NCBI GenBank assembly: GCA_041391505.1
Contig: JAWKNW010000032.1
Span: 1-56,566, forward strand
Direction of reading: 5' to 3'
Length of the DNA: 56,566 nucleotides
Source of the DNA: Rhodothermales bacterium
GTDB lineage: Bacteria; Bacteroidota; Rhodothermia; Rhodothermales; JAHQVL01
Below the pieces are notes generated by a model. That model was not told the DNA's origin, made no database searches, and saw only the letters and a list, made by a program, of their open reading frames with translations. The position numbers were made by a program, and so were the translations under genes. Positions 1-8,507 of this stretch are shown one piece after another. How positions within the stretch are numbered: the stretch's first letter is position 1; the number at the start of each line of letters is the position of its first letter.

Positions 1-20
1 TCCTTCAAAAAAACAACCCG

Positions 21-389
21 ATGAAAATCGACATCCCCTTCGACATCACGACCTGGGACCCGACTCCCTACGACGCTCCCGAAGCCGGGCCCGCACTCTT
101 CCGCGTAACCGTCAAGAAGACCTACAAGGGCCCGCTGACCGGCGAGGGCGTGGCGGAACTCCTGCTCTGCGGTCAGGAAGGCTACCTGGCCAACGAGCGC
201 GTCTCCGGCGAACTGGAGGGGCGGTCGGGCACGTTCGTGCTGCAGCATGGCGGCGTCCGACAGGGAGAGGAGGCCGTGATGCAGTTCGGCCTCGTCATCC
301 CGGGGTCCGGAACCGGCGAACTGGCCAACCTCAGAGGCGACGCCACGTTCGCGCACGGAAAGCTTTCGCTGGACTATCGATTCGACTGA
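21..389 (+). CDS. DUF3224 domain-containing protein
   Basis: 122 residues, the usual length of the DUF3224 family, a small beta-barrel-like domain of unknown function. Visible family marks are the opening F-D-I-T-T-W-D segment, the F-V-L-Q-H stretch near residue 72 and P-G-S-G-T-G-E-L near residue 94, followed by a closing L-D-Y. There is no signal peptide, so it is probably cytoplasmic. The ATG follows an A-rich leader with no Shine-Dalgarno sequence, as in most backbone genes here. It sits 48 bases upstream of the channel-like gene on the same strand, but nothing links the two functionally. Confidence 0.85.
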   Translation: MKIDIPFDITTWDPTPYDAPEAGPALFRVTVKKTYKGPLTGEGVAELLLCGQEGYLANERVSGELEGRSGTFVLQHGGVRQGEEAVMQFGLVIPGSGTGELANLRGDATFAHGKLSLDYRFD

Positions 390-437
390 GACACCCCGTT
401 ATCCTGCCTTTCAACCCCAAATAATTCGATATTTGCG

Positions 438-1013
438 ATGACCAAAGGTCGTTTGGAGGCGTTCAGCGATGGCGTGCTGGCCATCATCATCACCATCATG
501 GTGTTGGAGATGAAGGTGCCGCATGGCGAAGACTTCGCCACCCTTAAGCCGCTCCTGCCCGTATTTTTGAGCTACGTGCTCAGCTTTGTCCACCTGGGCA
601 TCTACTGGAACAATCACCACCATCTCCTGCAGGCAGCGCGGCATATCAACGGTCCGGTGCTGTGGGCGAACATGCATCTGTTGTTCTGGCTGTCGCTGGT
701 GCCGTTTGTGACGGGATGGATGGGGGAGAATCATTTCGCCCCGATGCCCGTGGCGCTATACGGCGTGATCCTGTTATTGGCCGGCGTCGCGTATTATCTT
801 CTGACCCATGCCCTCATTGCGCGACACGGCGCAGATTCCAGCCTGGCCGCTGCAATCGGCAAGGATGTGAAGGGGTTGATTTCCATGGTGGCCTATGTGG
901 CGGCCATCCCGCTCGCCTTCTGGAACGAGTGGGTATCCTGCAGCATCTATGTGCTCGTCGCCGTGATGTGGCTCGTGCCCGACCGGCGCATCGAGCGCAT
1001 CATGGAGGCGTGA
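438..1013 (+). CDS. TMEM175 family (DUF1211) potassium channel-like protein
   Basis: 191-residue inner-membrane protein with about six hydrophobic segments. The first begins with the family signature R-x3-F-S-D-G-V at residues 5-13; in bacterial TMEM175 proteins this first helix lines a K+-selective pore. The length fits the bacterial single-repeat form, which assembles as a tetramer. A His-rich N-H-H-H segment follows the second helix, as is common in the family. The stop lies 12 bases before the next lipoprotein gene, so co-transcription is possible. The family call is firm; potassium conduction is inferred from the family. Confidence 0.85.
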   Translation: MTKGRLEAFSDGVLAIIITIMVLEMKVPHGEDFATLKPLLPVFLSYVLSFVHLGIYWNNHHHLLQAARHINGPVLWANMHLLFWLSLVPFVTGWMGENHFAPMPVALYGVILLLAGVAYYLLTHALIARHGADSSLAAAIGKDVKGLISMVAYVAAIPLAFWNEWVSCSIYVLVAVMWLVPDRRIERIMEA

Positions 1014-1025
1014 GCGGTAATCGTC

Positions 1026-1565
1026 ATGAAAATCACACCGATCGTTATGCTCGCCCTGGCGCTGACGAGCGCGGGATGCGACGCCGTATCGAGCGAAGAC
1101 GCCGCCCCGGCGGTGGCGATCACGACCGACAGCGAGGCGTATACGCTGGAGCGAACGGCGTATGGGCACCGGCTCGCGATACGTATCGAAGTGGCCAACG
1201 CCGGCGCCGAGCCCGTCTATCTGCAGCGGATGTGCGGCAATGGGTCTGCGCCGGCGCGCTCCTTCGAACGCGTCCCTCAGACGGACGTACCCGTCCTGCT
1301 GGACAACGTTGCCTGCGCGTTGCCGGGCGGGACGACAGCCATGGCGCCCATTTACGTGGCACCCGGTGATCGCTTTATCGATGACGTCGTCTTCGAAAGC
1401 GGGTTTGTCAGGGAAGGACGATATACCAACCGCGACACGAAAACGGGCACATTCCGCATAAACTATGTGGTTTTGACTGCCCGACGCAAACGGACCCAAA
1501 CGCTCTTTGAGCCCATGTCGGAACCGTATTTCTCCAATGCATTCGAGGTCAGCCTGGCCAATTAA
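1026..1565 (+). CDS. predicted lipoprotein, unknown function
   Basis: 179 residues. The N-terminus is a lipoprotein signal: a short charged start, a hydrophobic run and a lipobox L-T-S-A-G-C with the modified cysteine at residue 18. The mature part looks like a beta-rich domain with alternating hydrophobic strands and two further cysteines near residues 74 and 101 that could form a disulfide. I do not recognise a named family. The stop codon directly abuts the ATG of the next gene (no intervening base), suggesting translational coupling with 1566-2321. Confidence 0.7.
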   Translation: MKITPIVMLALALTSAGCDAVSSEDAAPAVAITTDSEAYTLERTAYGHRLAIRIEVANAGAEPVYLQRMCGNGSAPARSFERVPQTDVPVLLDNVACALPGGTTAMAPIYVAPGDRFIDDVVFESGFVREGRYTNRDTKTGTFRINYVVLTARRKRTQTLFEPMSEPYFSNAFEVSLAN

Positions 1566-2321
1566 ATGACGCTTCCCGGAGATGCAGTCCCTGTTTCGGT
1601 CGATGTGTCGGCATCCGACGTGCTGAAGGGCATCGCTGAAATAAACGGACTGCTGGAGGCCACCGAAGAAACGGTCGATTTTGTCTACCGGACCAAAAGC
1701 CTGCTGGGCGAGCTGTCCGAAGTGCTGCGGGTGCCCATGCCGCTGGATGACTTGCGCGACGTGGAGTACGTAAAAACCGCGATCGGCGCCCGGCTGGTGT
1801 TTAAGCCCCGCAGGCTCGAAATCCTGGATTTACTGCCCGGCGAGCACACGCGAGAGGTGGTGTTTAAGGTCCGGCGCGGAGATCGCGCGGAGGCGGATCG
1901 CCTGGCGGCGTATCTCAAATACCGCCTCTACGAGCAAAACGTCGGCGACGATGTCGTGCCGTTTACGCTGCCCGACAAAGGCATGGGCCTCATTCATGTG
2001 AACGGCCTGGCCTACCTCGAGGACGAGTTTCTCGTGCTGGAGGTGATGGAACGCACCGCCGTGGGCACGACCGAGGAGCACCATGTCATCAAGATCGAGT
2101 TGAAGGCGTTGCTCCGCGTGCAGTACAACCCCGGCGTGTTGAAGGATGTGCTCACCGTTCGTCCGAAAGGCCGCGAATTGTTCGACGCCTTGCCGGGCAA
2201 AAGCGATGTCGAAGTCGAACTCACCGTCCGCCGGCGCCACCGCGAAGCCGGCGAGGCGCTGACGCGCCGCGTGCAGGCCTACCTGGAAAGCGCCCGGCTC
2301 GGCTCGAACCGCACCTCGTAA
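1566..2321 (+). CDS. hypothetical protein with an internal duplication
   Basis: 251 residues with no signal peptide or membrane segment, and no family that I recognise. Two stretches resemble each other: residues about 77-122 and 198-245 both run L-x-[FV]-[KR]-P-[KR]...L-[LF]-D-x-L-P-G, then a strand rich in V/E and R-R, then a helix ending in Y-L. This suggests a duplicated alpha/beta module of about 45-50 residues. It starts immediately after the stop of the lipoprotein gene and is probably expressed with it. Confidence 0.65.
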   Translation: MTLPGDAVPVSVDVSASDVLKGIAEINGLLEATEETVDFVYRTKSLLGELSEVLRVPMPLDDLRDVEYVKTAIGARLVFKPRRLEILDLLPGEHTREVVFKVRRGDRAEADRLAAYLKYRLYEQNVGDDVVPFTLPDKGMGLIHVNGLAYLEDEFLVLEVMERTAVGTTEEHHVIKIELKALLRVQYNPGVLKDVLTVRPKGRELFDALPGKSDVEVELTVRRRHREAGEALTRRVQAYLESARLGSNRTS

Positions 2322-2354
2322 CGCAAACCTTGAGCTGGAATACGGGCAAAACCC

Positions 2355-2723
2355 ATGGAAGAACCTGTCGATCGGCTCCGCGCCCTGTGCATGGCGCTGC
2401 CCGAGGCCTGGGAGAAGATCGCCTGGAGCGAGCCGACCTTCCGGGTGAAGAAAAAGCAGTTCGCGATGTTCGCCGCCGCGGAGAACCACCATGGCGCCGG
2501 CCGGCATGCCGTATGGCTTCCCGCGCCGCCGGGCGCCAAAGAGATGCTCATCGCGTCGCGCCCCGAAGCGTTTTTTAACCCGCCGTACGTCGGCGTGAAA
2601 GGCTGGGTCGGGATCTATCTGGACGAAGTGGACGACACCGAACTCGGTCTCCACATCCGCAATGCCTATCTTCTGGTCGCGCCGGACAAGCTGGCCGCCA
2701 AACTGACCGAAGACGACACATGA
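2355..2723 (+). CDS. MmcQ/YjbR family protein
   Basis: 122 residues, normal for the MmcQ/YjbR fold, described in databases as DNA-binding-like and of unknown role. Recognisable parts are the N-terminal helix R-x-L-C-M-A-L-P-E-A, the following E-P-T-F-R-V-K-K-K-Q-F-A segment and the Y-V-G-x-K-G-W-V-G motif near residues 78-86. The ATG lies 33 bases after the preceding stop. Its TGA overlaps the start of the downstream SDR gene by four bases (ATGA), so the two are almost certainly translated together. Confidence 0.85.
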   Translation: MEEPVDRLRALCMALPEAWEKIAWSEPTFRVKKKQFAMFAAAENHHGAGRHAVWLPAPPGAKEMLIASRPEAFFNPPYVGVKGWVGIYLDEVDDTELGLHIRNAYLLVAPDKLAAKLTEDDT

Positions 2724-3463
2724 AGGTAGCCCTGGTAACCGGCGCCAGCGCCGGCATCGGCCGGCATACGGCGATCGGACTCGCGGAAGACGGCTTCGCC
2801 GTGGTGCTTGCCGGTCGGCGCAAGGAAGCGCTGGAAGAGACCGCAGAGCGGATCGACGCTTCCGATCGAACGCTCGTCGTGCCCTGCGACGTGTCGGATC
2901 CCGTTTCCGTCTCCCACCTGTTCGCCCGAATCGGGGAGGTCTTCCACCGGCTCGATCTGCTGTTCAACAATGCCGGCGTCAACGCGCCCGGCGTCCTGCT
3001 CGAGGAGCTGGACGTGGCCGACTGGCGCCGCGTGCTCGACATCAACCTGACGGGCGCTTTCCTCTGCACGCAGGAGGCGTTCCGGATGATGAAGGCGCAG
3101 ACACCCGGCGGCGGCCGCATCATCAACAACGGCTCGATCTCGGCCCATACGCCCCGGCCGAATTCCGCCGCCTACACGGCATCGAAGCACGCCATCACCG
3201 GCCTCACGAAATCGACGGCGCTCGACGGCCGTAAATACGGGATCGCGTGCGGGCAGATCGACATCGGCAATGCCGACACGGCGATGGCCGGCAAGATGAA
3301 GGCCGGCGTCCCGCAAGCCGACGGCTCCATCGCCATCGAACCCACCATGCCTGTGAAGCATGTGGTGGATGCCGTGCGCTACATGGCCGGCCTGCCGCTC
3401 GACGCCAACGTACTGACGCTCACCGTCATGGCCACCGGCATGCCGTTCGTCGGCCGCGGTTGA
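2720..3463 (+). CDS. SDR family NAD(P)-dependent oxidoreductase
   Basis: 247 residues, the classical short-chain dehydrogenase length. The cofactor motif T-G-A-S-A-G-I-G is at residues 8-15, N-N-A-G stabilises the central sheet, and the catalytic Tyr152-x3-Lys156 lies in a Y-T-A-S-K context with a Ser about 13 residues earlier. An Arg after the second strand (G-R-R) hints at NADP preference. Substrate is not predictable. It overlaps the MmcQ/YjbR gene by 4 bases and is followed after 35 bases by the GH5 gene. Confidence 0.9.
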   Translation: MKVALVTGASAGIGRHTAIGLAEDGFAVVLAGRRKEALEETAERIDASDRTLVVPCDVSDPVSVSHLFARIGEVFHRLDLLFNNAGVNAPGVLLEELDVADWRRVLDINLTGAFLCTQEAFRMMKAQTPGGGRIINNGSISAHTPRPNSAAYTASKHAITGLTKSTALDGRKYGIACGQIDIGNADTAMAGKMKAGVPQADGSIAIEPTMPVKHVVDAVRYMAGLPLDANVLTLTVMATGMPFVGRG

Positions 3464-3498
3464 AGCGCCTTTTGCTGTTTGATCTTCCCCCTACGACC

Positions 3499-4500
3499 GT
3501 GCACCGGCAAACTGTCCTCATCCTCGTCCTTCTCCTGAGCGGGATCGCGCCGGCGGCCGCGCAGCTGCCGTTTGTCCGGGTCGACGGCAACCGCTTCGTC
3601 GACGAGCAGGGCGAGACGGTGGTCTTTCGCGGCGTTTCTTTTTCCGATCCCGACCGGCTCGAAAAGAGTGGCCACTGGAACGAGGCCTACTTCGATGCGG
3701 CTCAGTCCTGGCGTGCCAACGTCGTCCGCTTTCCCGTGCATCCGAGCGCGTGGCGGGAACGGGGCGAGCGCGCCTATCTGGAATTGCTCGATCAGGGCGT
3801 CGCGTGGGCCGGCGAGCGGGGTATGTATGTGATCATCGACTGGCACAGCATCGGCAACCTGCGCACCGAGCTGTTTCAGCATCCGATGTATAACACGACC
3901 CGGACCGAGACCTTCCGGTTCTGGAAAACTATCGCGGCGCGGTATGCCGGCAACCCGGTGGTGGCGTTCTACGAACTGTTCAACGAGCCGACCGTTCAGG
4001 GCGGCAAGCTCGGGACGATGACGTGGGCCGACCAGAAGGCGCTGATGGAGGAACTCATCGGGATCATCTATGCCCACGACCGGACGGTTATCCCGCTCGT
4101 CGCCGGCTTCAACTGGGCGTACGAACTCGGATCGGTCGTCGAACAGCCGATCGCGTTTCCGGGTGTCGCGTACGTGTCGCATCCGTACCCGCAGAAGCGG
4201 CCGGCGCCCTGGGTTGACCAGTGGGAGGCCGACTGGGGCCATGTGGCCGACACCTATCCGATCGTGGCCACCGAACTGGGCTTCATGAGCGAGGACGGCC
4301 GCGGGGCGCATGTGCCCGTCATCGGCGACGAGACGTACGGGGAGGCGCTGATCGGCTATTTTGACCGCAAGGGGATTTCCTGGACGGCCTGGGTTTTCGA
4401 TCCATCCTGGTCCCCTCAGCTCATCGAAAACTGGGATTTCGAGCCGACGCGGCAGGGGCGGTTCTTCCGCGACAAGCTGGTAGAACGGAATCCCCGATAG
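3499..4500 (+). CDS. secreted glycoside hydrolase family 5 (cellulase-like)
   Basis: The open frame extends further upstream, but the GTG at 3499 opens a clean signal peptide (H-R-Q, a leucine-rich core, A-A-A-Q cleavage near residue 22) and avoids overlapping the SDR gene, so I chose it; TTG at 3460 is the alternative. The 333-residue product is a clan GH-A barrel: F-R-G-V near the N-terminus, the acid/base Glu163 in N-E-P, and the nucleophile Glu259 in A-T-E-L-G-F. Such enzymes cleave beta-linked glucans or mannans outside the cell; substrate is not resolved. No T9SS tail or carbohydrate-binding module is present. Confidence 0.85.
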   Translation: MHRQTVLILVLLLSGIAPAAAQLPFVRVDGNRFVDEQGETVVFRGVSFSDPDRLEKSGHWNEAYFDAAQSWRANVVRFPVHPSAWRERGERAYLELLDQGVAWAGERGMYVIIDWHSIGNLRTELFQHPMYNTTRTETFRFWKTIAARYAGNPVVAFYELFNEPTVQGGKLGTMTWADQKALMEELIGIIYAHDRTVIPLVAGFNWAYELGSVVEQPIAFPGVAYVSHPYPQKRPAPWVDQWEADWGHVADTYPIVATELGFMSEDGRGAHVPVIGDETYGEALIGYFDRKGISWTAWVFDPSWSPQLIENWDFEPTRQGRFFRDKLVERNPR

Positions 4501-4503
4501 CGG

Positions 4504-4971
4504 TTACGGCCGCCGGGTGCTGGCCGCCGGCACGCCGCGCAGAAAACCGATGAGGTCGACCGGCGCCGGCTCGAAGCCGGCCTGCCGGAGCAGCAGATTG
4601 ATCTTGCCGCGGTGATACTGTCCGTGGAGCGCGGCATGTAGCAGGATCTCGCGCACCGGGTTCGAGAACGTCTGCCCCTTGCTGTTCGTGTAGGCCAGCG
4701 GCGCATCCAGCCGGGTGTCGTCGATACCGGCCAGGTAAGCGTTCAGGCCGGCGTGTACCTCCCGCGCAAGATCGGGGAGCATGTCGAGCGTGGCGTCCGG
4801 CCAGACGGCGGCGCGCGGCGCCCGTCCTTCCAGTCGCGCGAGCCAGGTTTCTTCCGCGCCCAGGATGTGGGCGAACTCCCGGACGGCTTCGGCCGGACCG
4901 CCGGCCTCGAGGAGGGCCTTGAGCACCAGGTCGTCGGCCCAGAAAACGTGATTCCAGAGGGTATCGAGCAT
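4504..4971 (-). CDS. DinB superfamily protein
   Basis: 155 residues from the ATG at 4971; longer upstream readings would run into the neighbouring kinase gene. It is a four-helix DinB-like protein: an N-terminal helix with N-H-V-F-W and a metal-site segment H-A-A-L-H-G-Q-Y-H-R-G-K-I-N near residues 127-140. Members often bind a divalent metal and act as thiol-dependent transferases or damage-inducible proteins; the specific role is unknown. It starts 11 bases after the kinase stop on the same strand, so they form a two-gene operon. Confidence 0.8.
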   Translation of the reverse strand: MLDTLWNHVFWADDLVLKALLEAGGPAEAVREFAHILGAEETWLARLEGRAPRAAVWPDATLDMLPDLAREVHAGLNAYLAGIDDTRLDAPLAYTNSKGQTFSNPVREILLHAALHGQYHRGKINLLLRQAGFEPAPVDLIGFLRGVPAASTRRP

Positions 4972-4982
4972 GGGTGTGGGGG

Positions 4983-5999
4983 TCAATACAGCCTGGCGCG
5001 CTCGGGTTCGAGCACCAGCTGTTCCGAGAGGACGAGCAGGTCGGCCTTCTGGTCGAGCGTTCGGGTCATCGGCAGCTGGGCGACGCCGATGAGGCGGCGC
5101 ATGATTTCCATCCCGGCGAAGCGGACGGCGAGCAGGCGGTCGAAGCGGGGCGGGGGCGTATAGCCCATCAGGATGACGGTGCGTTCGGATTCGGAATAGC
5201 CGGCCATGACCAGGTGCGCGAGGCAGATGCCGATGTCGTATGCCGCTGGCCCGAAAAACGCGAATTCGGGGTCGATGACACGCGGACCGGCCGGCGTGCG
5301 CACCCAGCTGCCGGGGTAGAAGTCGCCATGGAGCAGCCGTTCGCCGTCGGCGAGGTACCGGTCTCCCAGCGCGCGGATGGCCTCGACGTACGCCGTGTTC
5401 TGCTTGATGCGATCGGCCTCGGCCTGCAGCCCGGGCGTGACGGCGTCGAGGTCGAGGCCATTGTCCGACGCCAGCGGCAGGGCGAACTGATGCGTATGAT
5501 TCAGCGCGCGCATGGATCGATTCGCCAGATCGGGCCGGAGGGTTTCCTGGAACGCGGCGCTGTGGAGGGTCGTCAGCCACCGGAGCAGCGGCCGCAGTTC
5601 GTCGCACGGCGGGCGATCGCCGTCGTACATGCTCGTATAGTCACGCACGTCGCCCAGGTCCTCGAGCAGCGCGGTCCGGTTCGCGACGTCGAAGGCCAGG
5701 AGGCGGGGCATGCCCTTGGCCAGCCTCGGCTCGTGCTCGATCGCGCGGTAAAAGGCCACCTCGCTGAGGATGCGGTCCTCCGGCGCCGAGATGTCCGGGT
5801 ACTTCTCCACCCACGGGCGGGATTGCTTGACGATCACCGAGCGCTGGCCGGTCTTGACCCGGGCCACGAAGTTCATGTTGCCCTCGCCGGCGCGCGAAAC
5901 GCGCTTCGCCTGCTCACCCGGCTCCAGCCAGCCGGAGCGGTCGAGGAAAGCGGTGAGGGTGTCGGGGGTATCCAGGCTGAAATGGATCGCTTCAGGCAT
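4983..5999 (-). CDS. phosphotransferase family protein, S-methyl-5-thioribose kinase-like
   Basis: 338 residues from the ATG at 5999 (an upstream ATG at 6032 is less likely). The kinase fold is clear: a phosphate-binding loop N-M-N-F-V-A-R, a V-I-V-K-Q lysine, the catalytic loop L-L-H-G-D-F-Y-P-G-S and the metal-binding loop V-I-D-P-E-F-A-F-F-G-P. The last two closely resemble 5-methylthioribose kinase (MtnK), which phosphorylates methylthioribose in methionine salvage. No other salvage gene is nearby, so aminoglycoside/choline-kinase-like alternatives remain open. Transcribed divergently from the ADP-ribosylglycohydrolase gene. Confidence 0.8.
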   Translation of the reverse strand: MPEAIHFSLDTPDTLTAFLDRSGWLEPGEQAKRVSRAGEGNMNFVARVKTGQRSVIVKQSRPWVEKYPDISAPEDRILSEVAFYRAIEHEPRLAKGMPRLLAFDVANRTALLEDLGDVRDYTSMYDGDRPPCDELRPLLRWLTTLHSAAFQETLRPDLANRSMRALNHTHQFALPLASDNGLDLDAVTPGLQAEADRIKQNTAYVEAIRALGDRYLADGERLLHGDFYPGSWVRTPAGPRVIDPEFAFFGPAAYDIGICLAHLVMAGYSESERTVILMGYTPPPRFDRLLAVRFAGMEIMRRLIGVAQLPMTRTLDQKADLLVLSEQLVLEPERARLY

Positions 6000-6113
6000 A
6001 ATCGAACACGGTTGCACGGAATCGTCCCGCACCGTCCCTCGCGACGCGGGGGAGACCCGCCGAGGGGGTTTGGCGTAGACGCACTAACTTGATCATCCCG
6101 GTGGGGAAAAGCA

Positions 6114-7247
6114 ATGATACGGTATCTCTGTCTTCTGATTCTGCTGCCCGCGACGGTCCTGGCGCAGTCCGCCACGGCGCCGCGTATCGAGGGGCTCCTC
6201 ATCGGCGCGCTCATCGGCGACGCCGCCGGCGGGCCGGATGAGTTCCAGACGCCGGAACGCAGTGGGTGGACAGCCGGCGATGGGCCGCTGACCGACGAAG
6301 GTATCGCCGCGCTGCGGGCGCGGTTCCGGCTCAAACCCTATACCCGCCGGCCCGAGCCCGAGCCGTACGCGCACTGGCTGCCCGACGCCCCGCCCGGCAC
6401 CGTCACCGACGACTCGCGCTTCAAGATCCTATTTTTCCGGAGCCTCGCGGAAACCGGCCGGCCGGACCGCCTCGCCTTTGCGCGCACCCTCCTGGCCTGG
6501 CGCGCCGACACCACCGGTCGTTATGGCGATCTTCCCCGGCAGTGGCTCGACGAGTTCGCCTACGCCGCCCGCTGGGAGCTGGGTGAACGCGACCCGGCCC
6601 TGGCGCGTCCGCCGGACCGGCAATGGGGCGGCATCCCGACCATGGCCGGGCAGATGCCGTTTCTGCCCCTGGCCGCCTTCCATCCCGGCGATCCAGAGGC
6701 CGCCTACCGCGCCGTGTGGGCAATCGATTTCATGGATACCGGATACGGGCTCGACCTGAACGCCGCCCTCGTCGCCGGCCTCGCGGAGGCCCTCGCCCCG
6801 GATGCCACCTGGGCGAGCATCGAAGCCGCCATGCGGGAGACGGATCCGTTCGGCTATGGCGACGCGCCGTGGGTGCAGCGCCGGCTCGACCGCTGGCTGG
6901 ATTTCGCCCACGATGCCGTGCGCCGCGCCGACGGCAGGCCGGCCCGGCTGTTCGCCATCCTGGATGCCGAATTGCAGGCGGAGCAGTGGTGGGAGGCCTG
7001 GGTGCCGATGACGGTGGTGTTTGCCTGCGCCGAACTGGCACGCTACGATGCGCTGGCCACCCTGCAGCTCATCATGGAATTCGGGCACGACACCGATTCG
7101 TACATGGAAGTCGCCGGCGCGCTGTTCGGGGCGCTGCATGGCGCGGAGGTGTTTCCGGAAGCCATCCGCGTCACGGTCGAGGCGCGGTTGCTGGCGGACT
7201 ACGGGGTGACGGTGGAGGATTGGCTGCGGCGCATATCCCGCCAGTGA
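6114..7247 (+). CDS. secreted ADP-ribosylglycohydrolase family protein
   Basis: 377 residues with a cleavable signal peptide (leucine-rich, cleavage after A-L/V-L-A-Q near residue 18). The rest matches the ADP-ribosyl-glycohydrolase fold: G-A-L-I-G-D-A-A-G-G near residue 31, the metal-ligand motif T-D-D-S around residue 98, and the C-terminal G-H-D-T-D-S near residue 323 that completes the two-metal site. Family members remove ADP-ribose or act on related N-glycosides. Export is unusual because most characterised members are cytoplasmic, so the physiological substrate is unclear. Divergent from the kinase/DinB operon with a 114-base gap. Confidence 0.8.
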   Translation: MIRYLCLLILLPATVLAQSATAPRIEGLLIGALIGDAAGGPDEFQTPERSGWTAGDGPLTDEGIAALRARFRLKPYTRRPEPEPYAHWLPDAPPGTVTDDSRFKILFFRSLAETGRPDRLAFARTLLAWRADTTGRYGDLPRQWLDEFAYAARWELGERDPALARPPDRQWGGIPTMAGQMPFLPLAAFHPGDPEAAYRAVWAIDFMDTGYGLDLNAALVAGLAEALAPDATWASIEAAMRETDPFGYGDAPWVQRRLDRWLDFAHDAVRRADGRPARLFAILDAELQAEQWWEAWVPMTVVFACAELARYDALATLQLIMEFGHDTDSYMEVAGALFGALHGAEVFPEAIRVTVEARLLADYGVTVEDWLRRISRQ

Positions 7248-7281
7248 GCTGCGAGCACACGATCATATGGTGAAACCCGGA

Positions 7282-8136
7282 CTAGGGCAACAACATCAAT
7301 TCCTCCCGCGCTTTTGCCTGAACGCCCACGCTTCTAAACCATTTTCTGTACGCCAGGCCGCGGCCGGCCACCAGATGCATCTGCTGAATCAGGTCGTTCG
7401 AACCGGAATACGGACAATGCACACATCCGTCGCGGGCTACCACGACCAGTGTATCGGGTGCCGAGCGTGGGAGGAGACGGGGGAGGCGATTGCCGCTGTA
7501 TTCCGGGAGCAGCACACTGTCTGATACGATTGCCGTGAGGACGCGCTCCGCATGGATGGGGGACCCGCCTTGCATGCCATCGAGCGTTTCGAGGAGGCTA
7601 TATGACCGGCTTCCTCGAACGCATTCACCCGCCGATTGGACAGCAAGTGTGAGGGTGCCCTCGATTAGGCTGCTGGTTTCAAAGAGGATTTCGTCATAGA
7701 GATAGGAATACGTCCAGGCGGCCCCGGTTTCGATCGGGAAATAATCGCGCTCGCCCGGTCCCGCGCCTCTCGGGCAGGGATCCTGGATGTCGATGCGGAC
7801 ACGTTCCTCGGTGCGCCCGCCGTGCGAATCGGAGGCGGTCACGGTTACCTCCGTGACTCCCGCGGCCAGCCCGAGGAGCCGCAAGACAGTGCCGTCCAGC
7901 TCGCCGTCGAGGAGCGCATGATCATAGTCGACAGCATACGTGACACGGTCCCCGGTGCTGGAGCGGAAGTAGACGAACAGATTGTACTCGACCGATTCGC
8001 CGGCAAAGACGGTGGTGTCCGGGATGGCATTAAGGGCAATCACCATGGGCTCGGGCGACTGCTGGTCGCAACCGATTAATGCAGCCAAACTGATACAGGC
8101 TGCGAGGAAGATGGCGATGTGTTGCTGATGCCACAT
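7282..8136 (-). CDS. predicted lipoprotein with an Ig-like domain
   Basis: 284 residues. The lipobox L-A-A-L-I-G-C places the lipidated cysteine at residue 23. Residues about 30-120 look like a bacterial Ig/cadherin-like domain (P-D-T-T-V-F-A-G-E-S-V, then V-T-V-T-A-S-D-S-H-G-G). The C-terminal half begins with Y-F-P-I-E-T-G-A-A-W-T-Y, a phrase common in Bacteroidota surface lipoproteins and also echoed in the T9SS protein at 17151-18008 (Y-F-P-L-S-V-G-N-R-W-T-Y). Function unknown. It converges on the ADP-ribosylglycohydrolase gene. Confidence 0.7.
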   Translation of the reverse strand: MWHQQHIAIFLAACISLAALIGCDQQSPEPMVIALNAIPDTTVFAGESVEYNLFVYFRSSTGDRVTYAVDYDHALLDGELDGTVLRLLGLAAGVTEVTVTASDSHGGRTEERVRIDIQDPCPRGAGPGERDYFPIETGAAWTYSYLYDEILFETSSLIEGTLTLAVQSAGECVRGSRSYSLLETLDGMQGGSPIHAERVLTAIVSDSVLLPEYSGNRLPRLLPRSAPDTLVVVARDGCVHCPYSGSNDLIQQMHLVAGRGLAYRKWFRSVGVQAKAREELMLLP

Positions 8137-8507
8137 GGAAGCGGAATCGGATGATAGGACGTGCGCCGGAGACAGGCTGCGGATCGTCAGCGTTTCAACA
8201 TGGTCAGGGCTGTCGGACGTCCCGTGTTTTCATACGGATAAGGTACGCACCCGCCGGCTCATCGGTGCCTTCAAAAAAAATTGTCTTCAGCTCCACCAGG
8301 CTTTCCTGCGCTATTCTAGGTCGGGGTATCAGCCGGAGGTGCGCTGCAGTGGAGCCGTATGCAGCCAAAGGGACGCGGGATACGCCGAATGCGTCGGATG
8401 GAATCTACCGCATCGCGCTCGATCTGTCGTGATGCGAGGGGCGTGTCGCGGAATCTAGATTTTGCGTACGTTCGGGGAGGTTTCCATCCACCATCGAAGA
8501 CACCCCG
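8137..8507. other. intergenic region between divergent genes
   Basis: 371 bases between the minus-strand lipoprotein and the plus-strand amidohydrolase. It must hold both promoters. I see no convincing RNA gene, strong hairpin or coding frame. An A8 run near 8271 and a generally lower GC than the flanks are the only marks. Confidence 0.5.
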
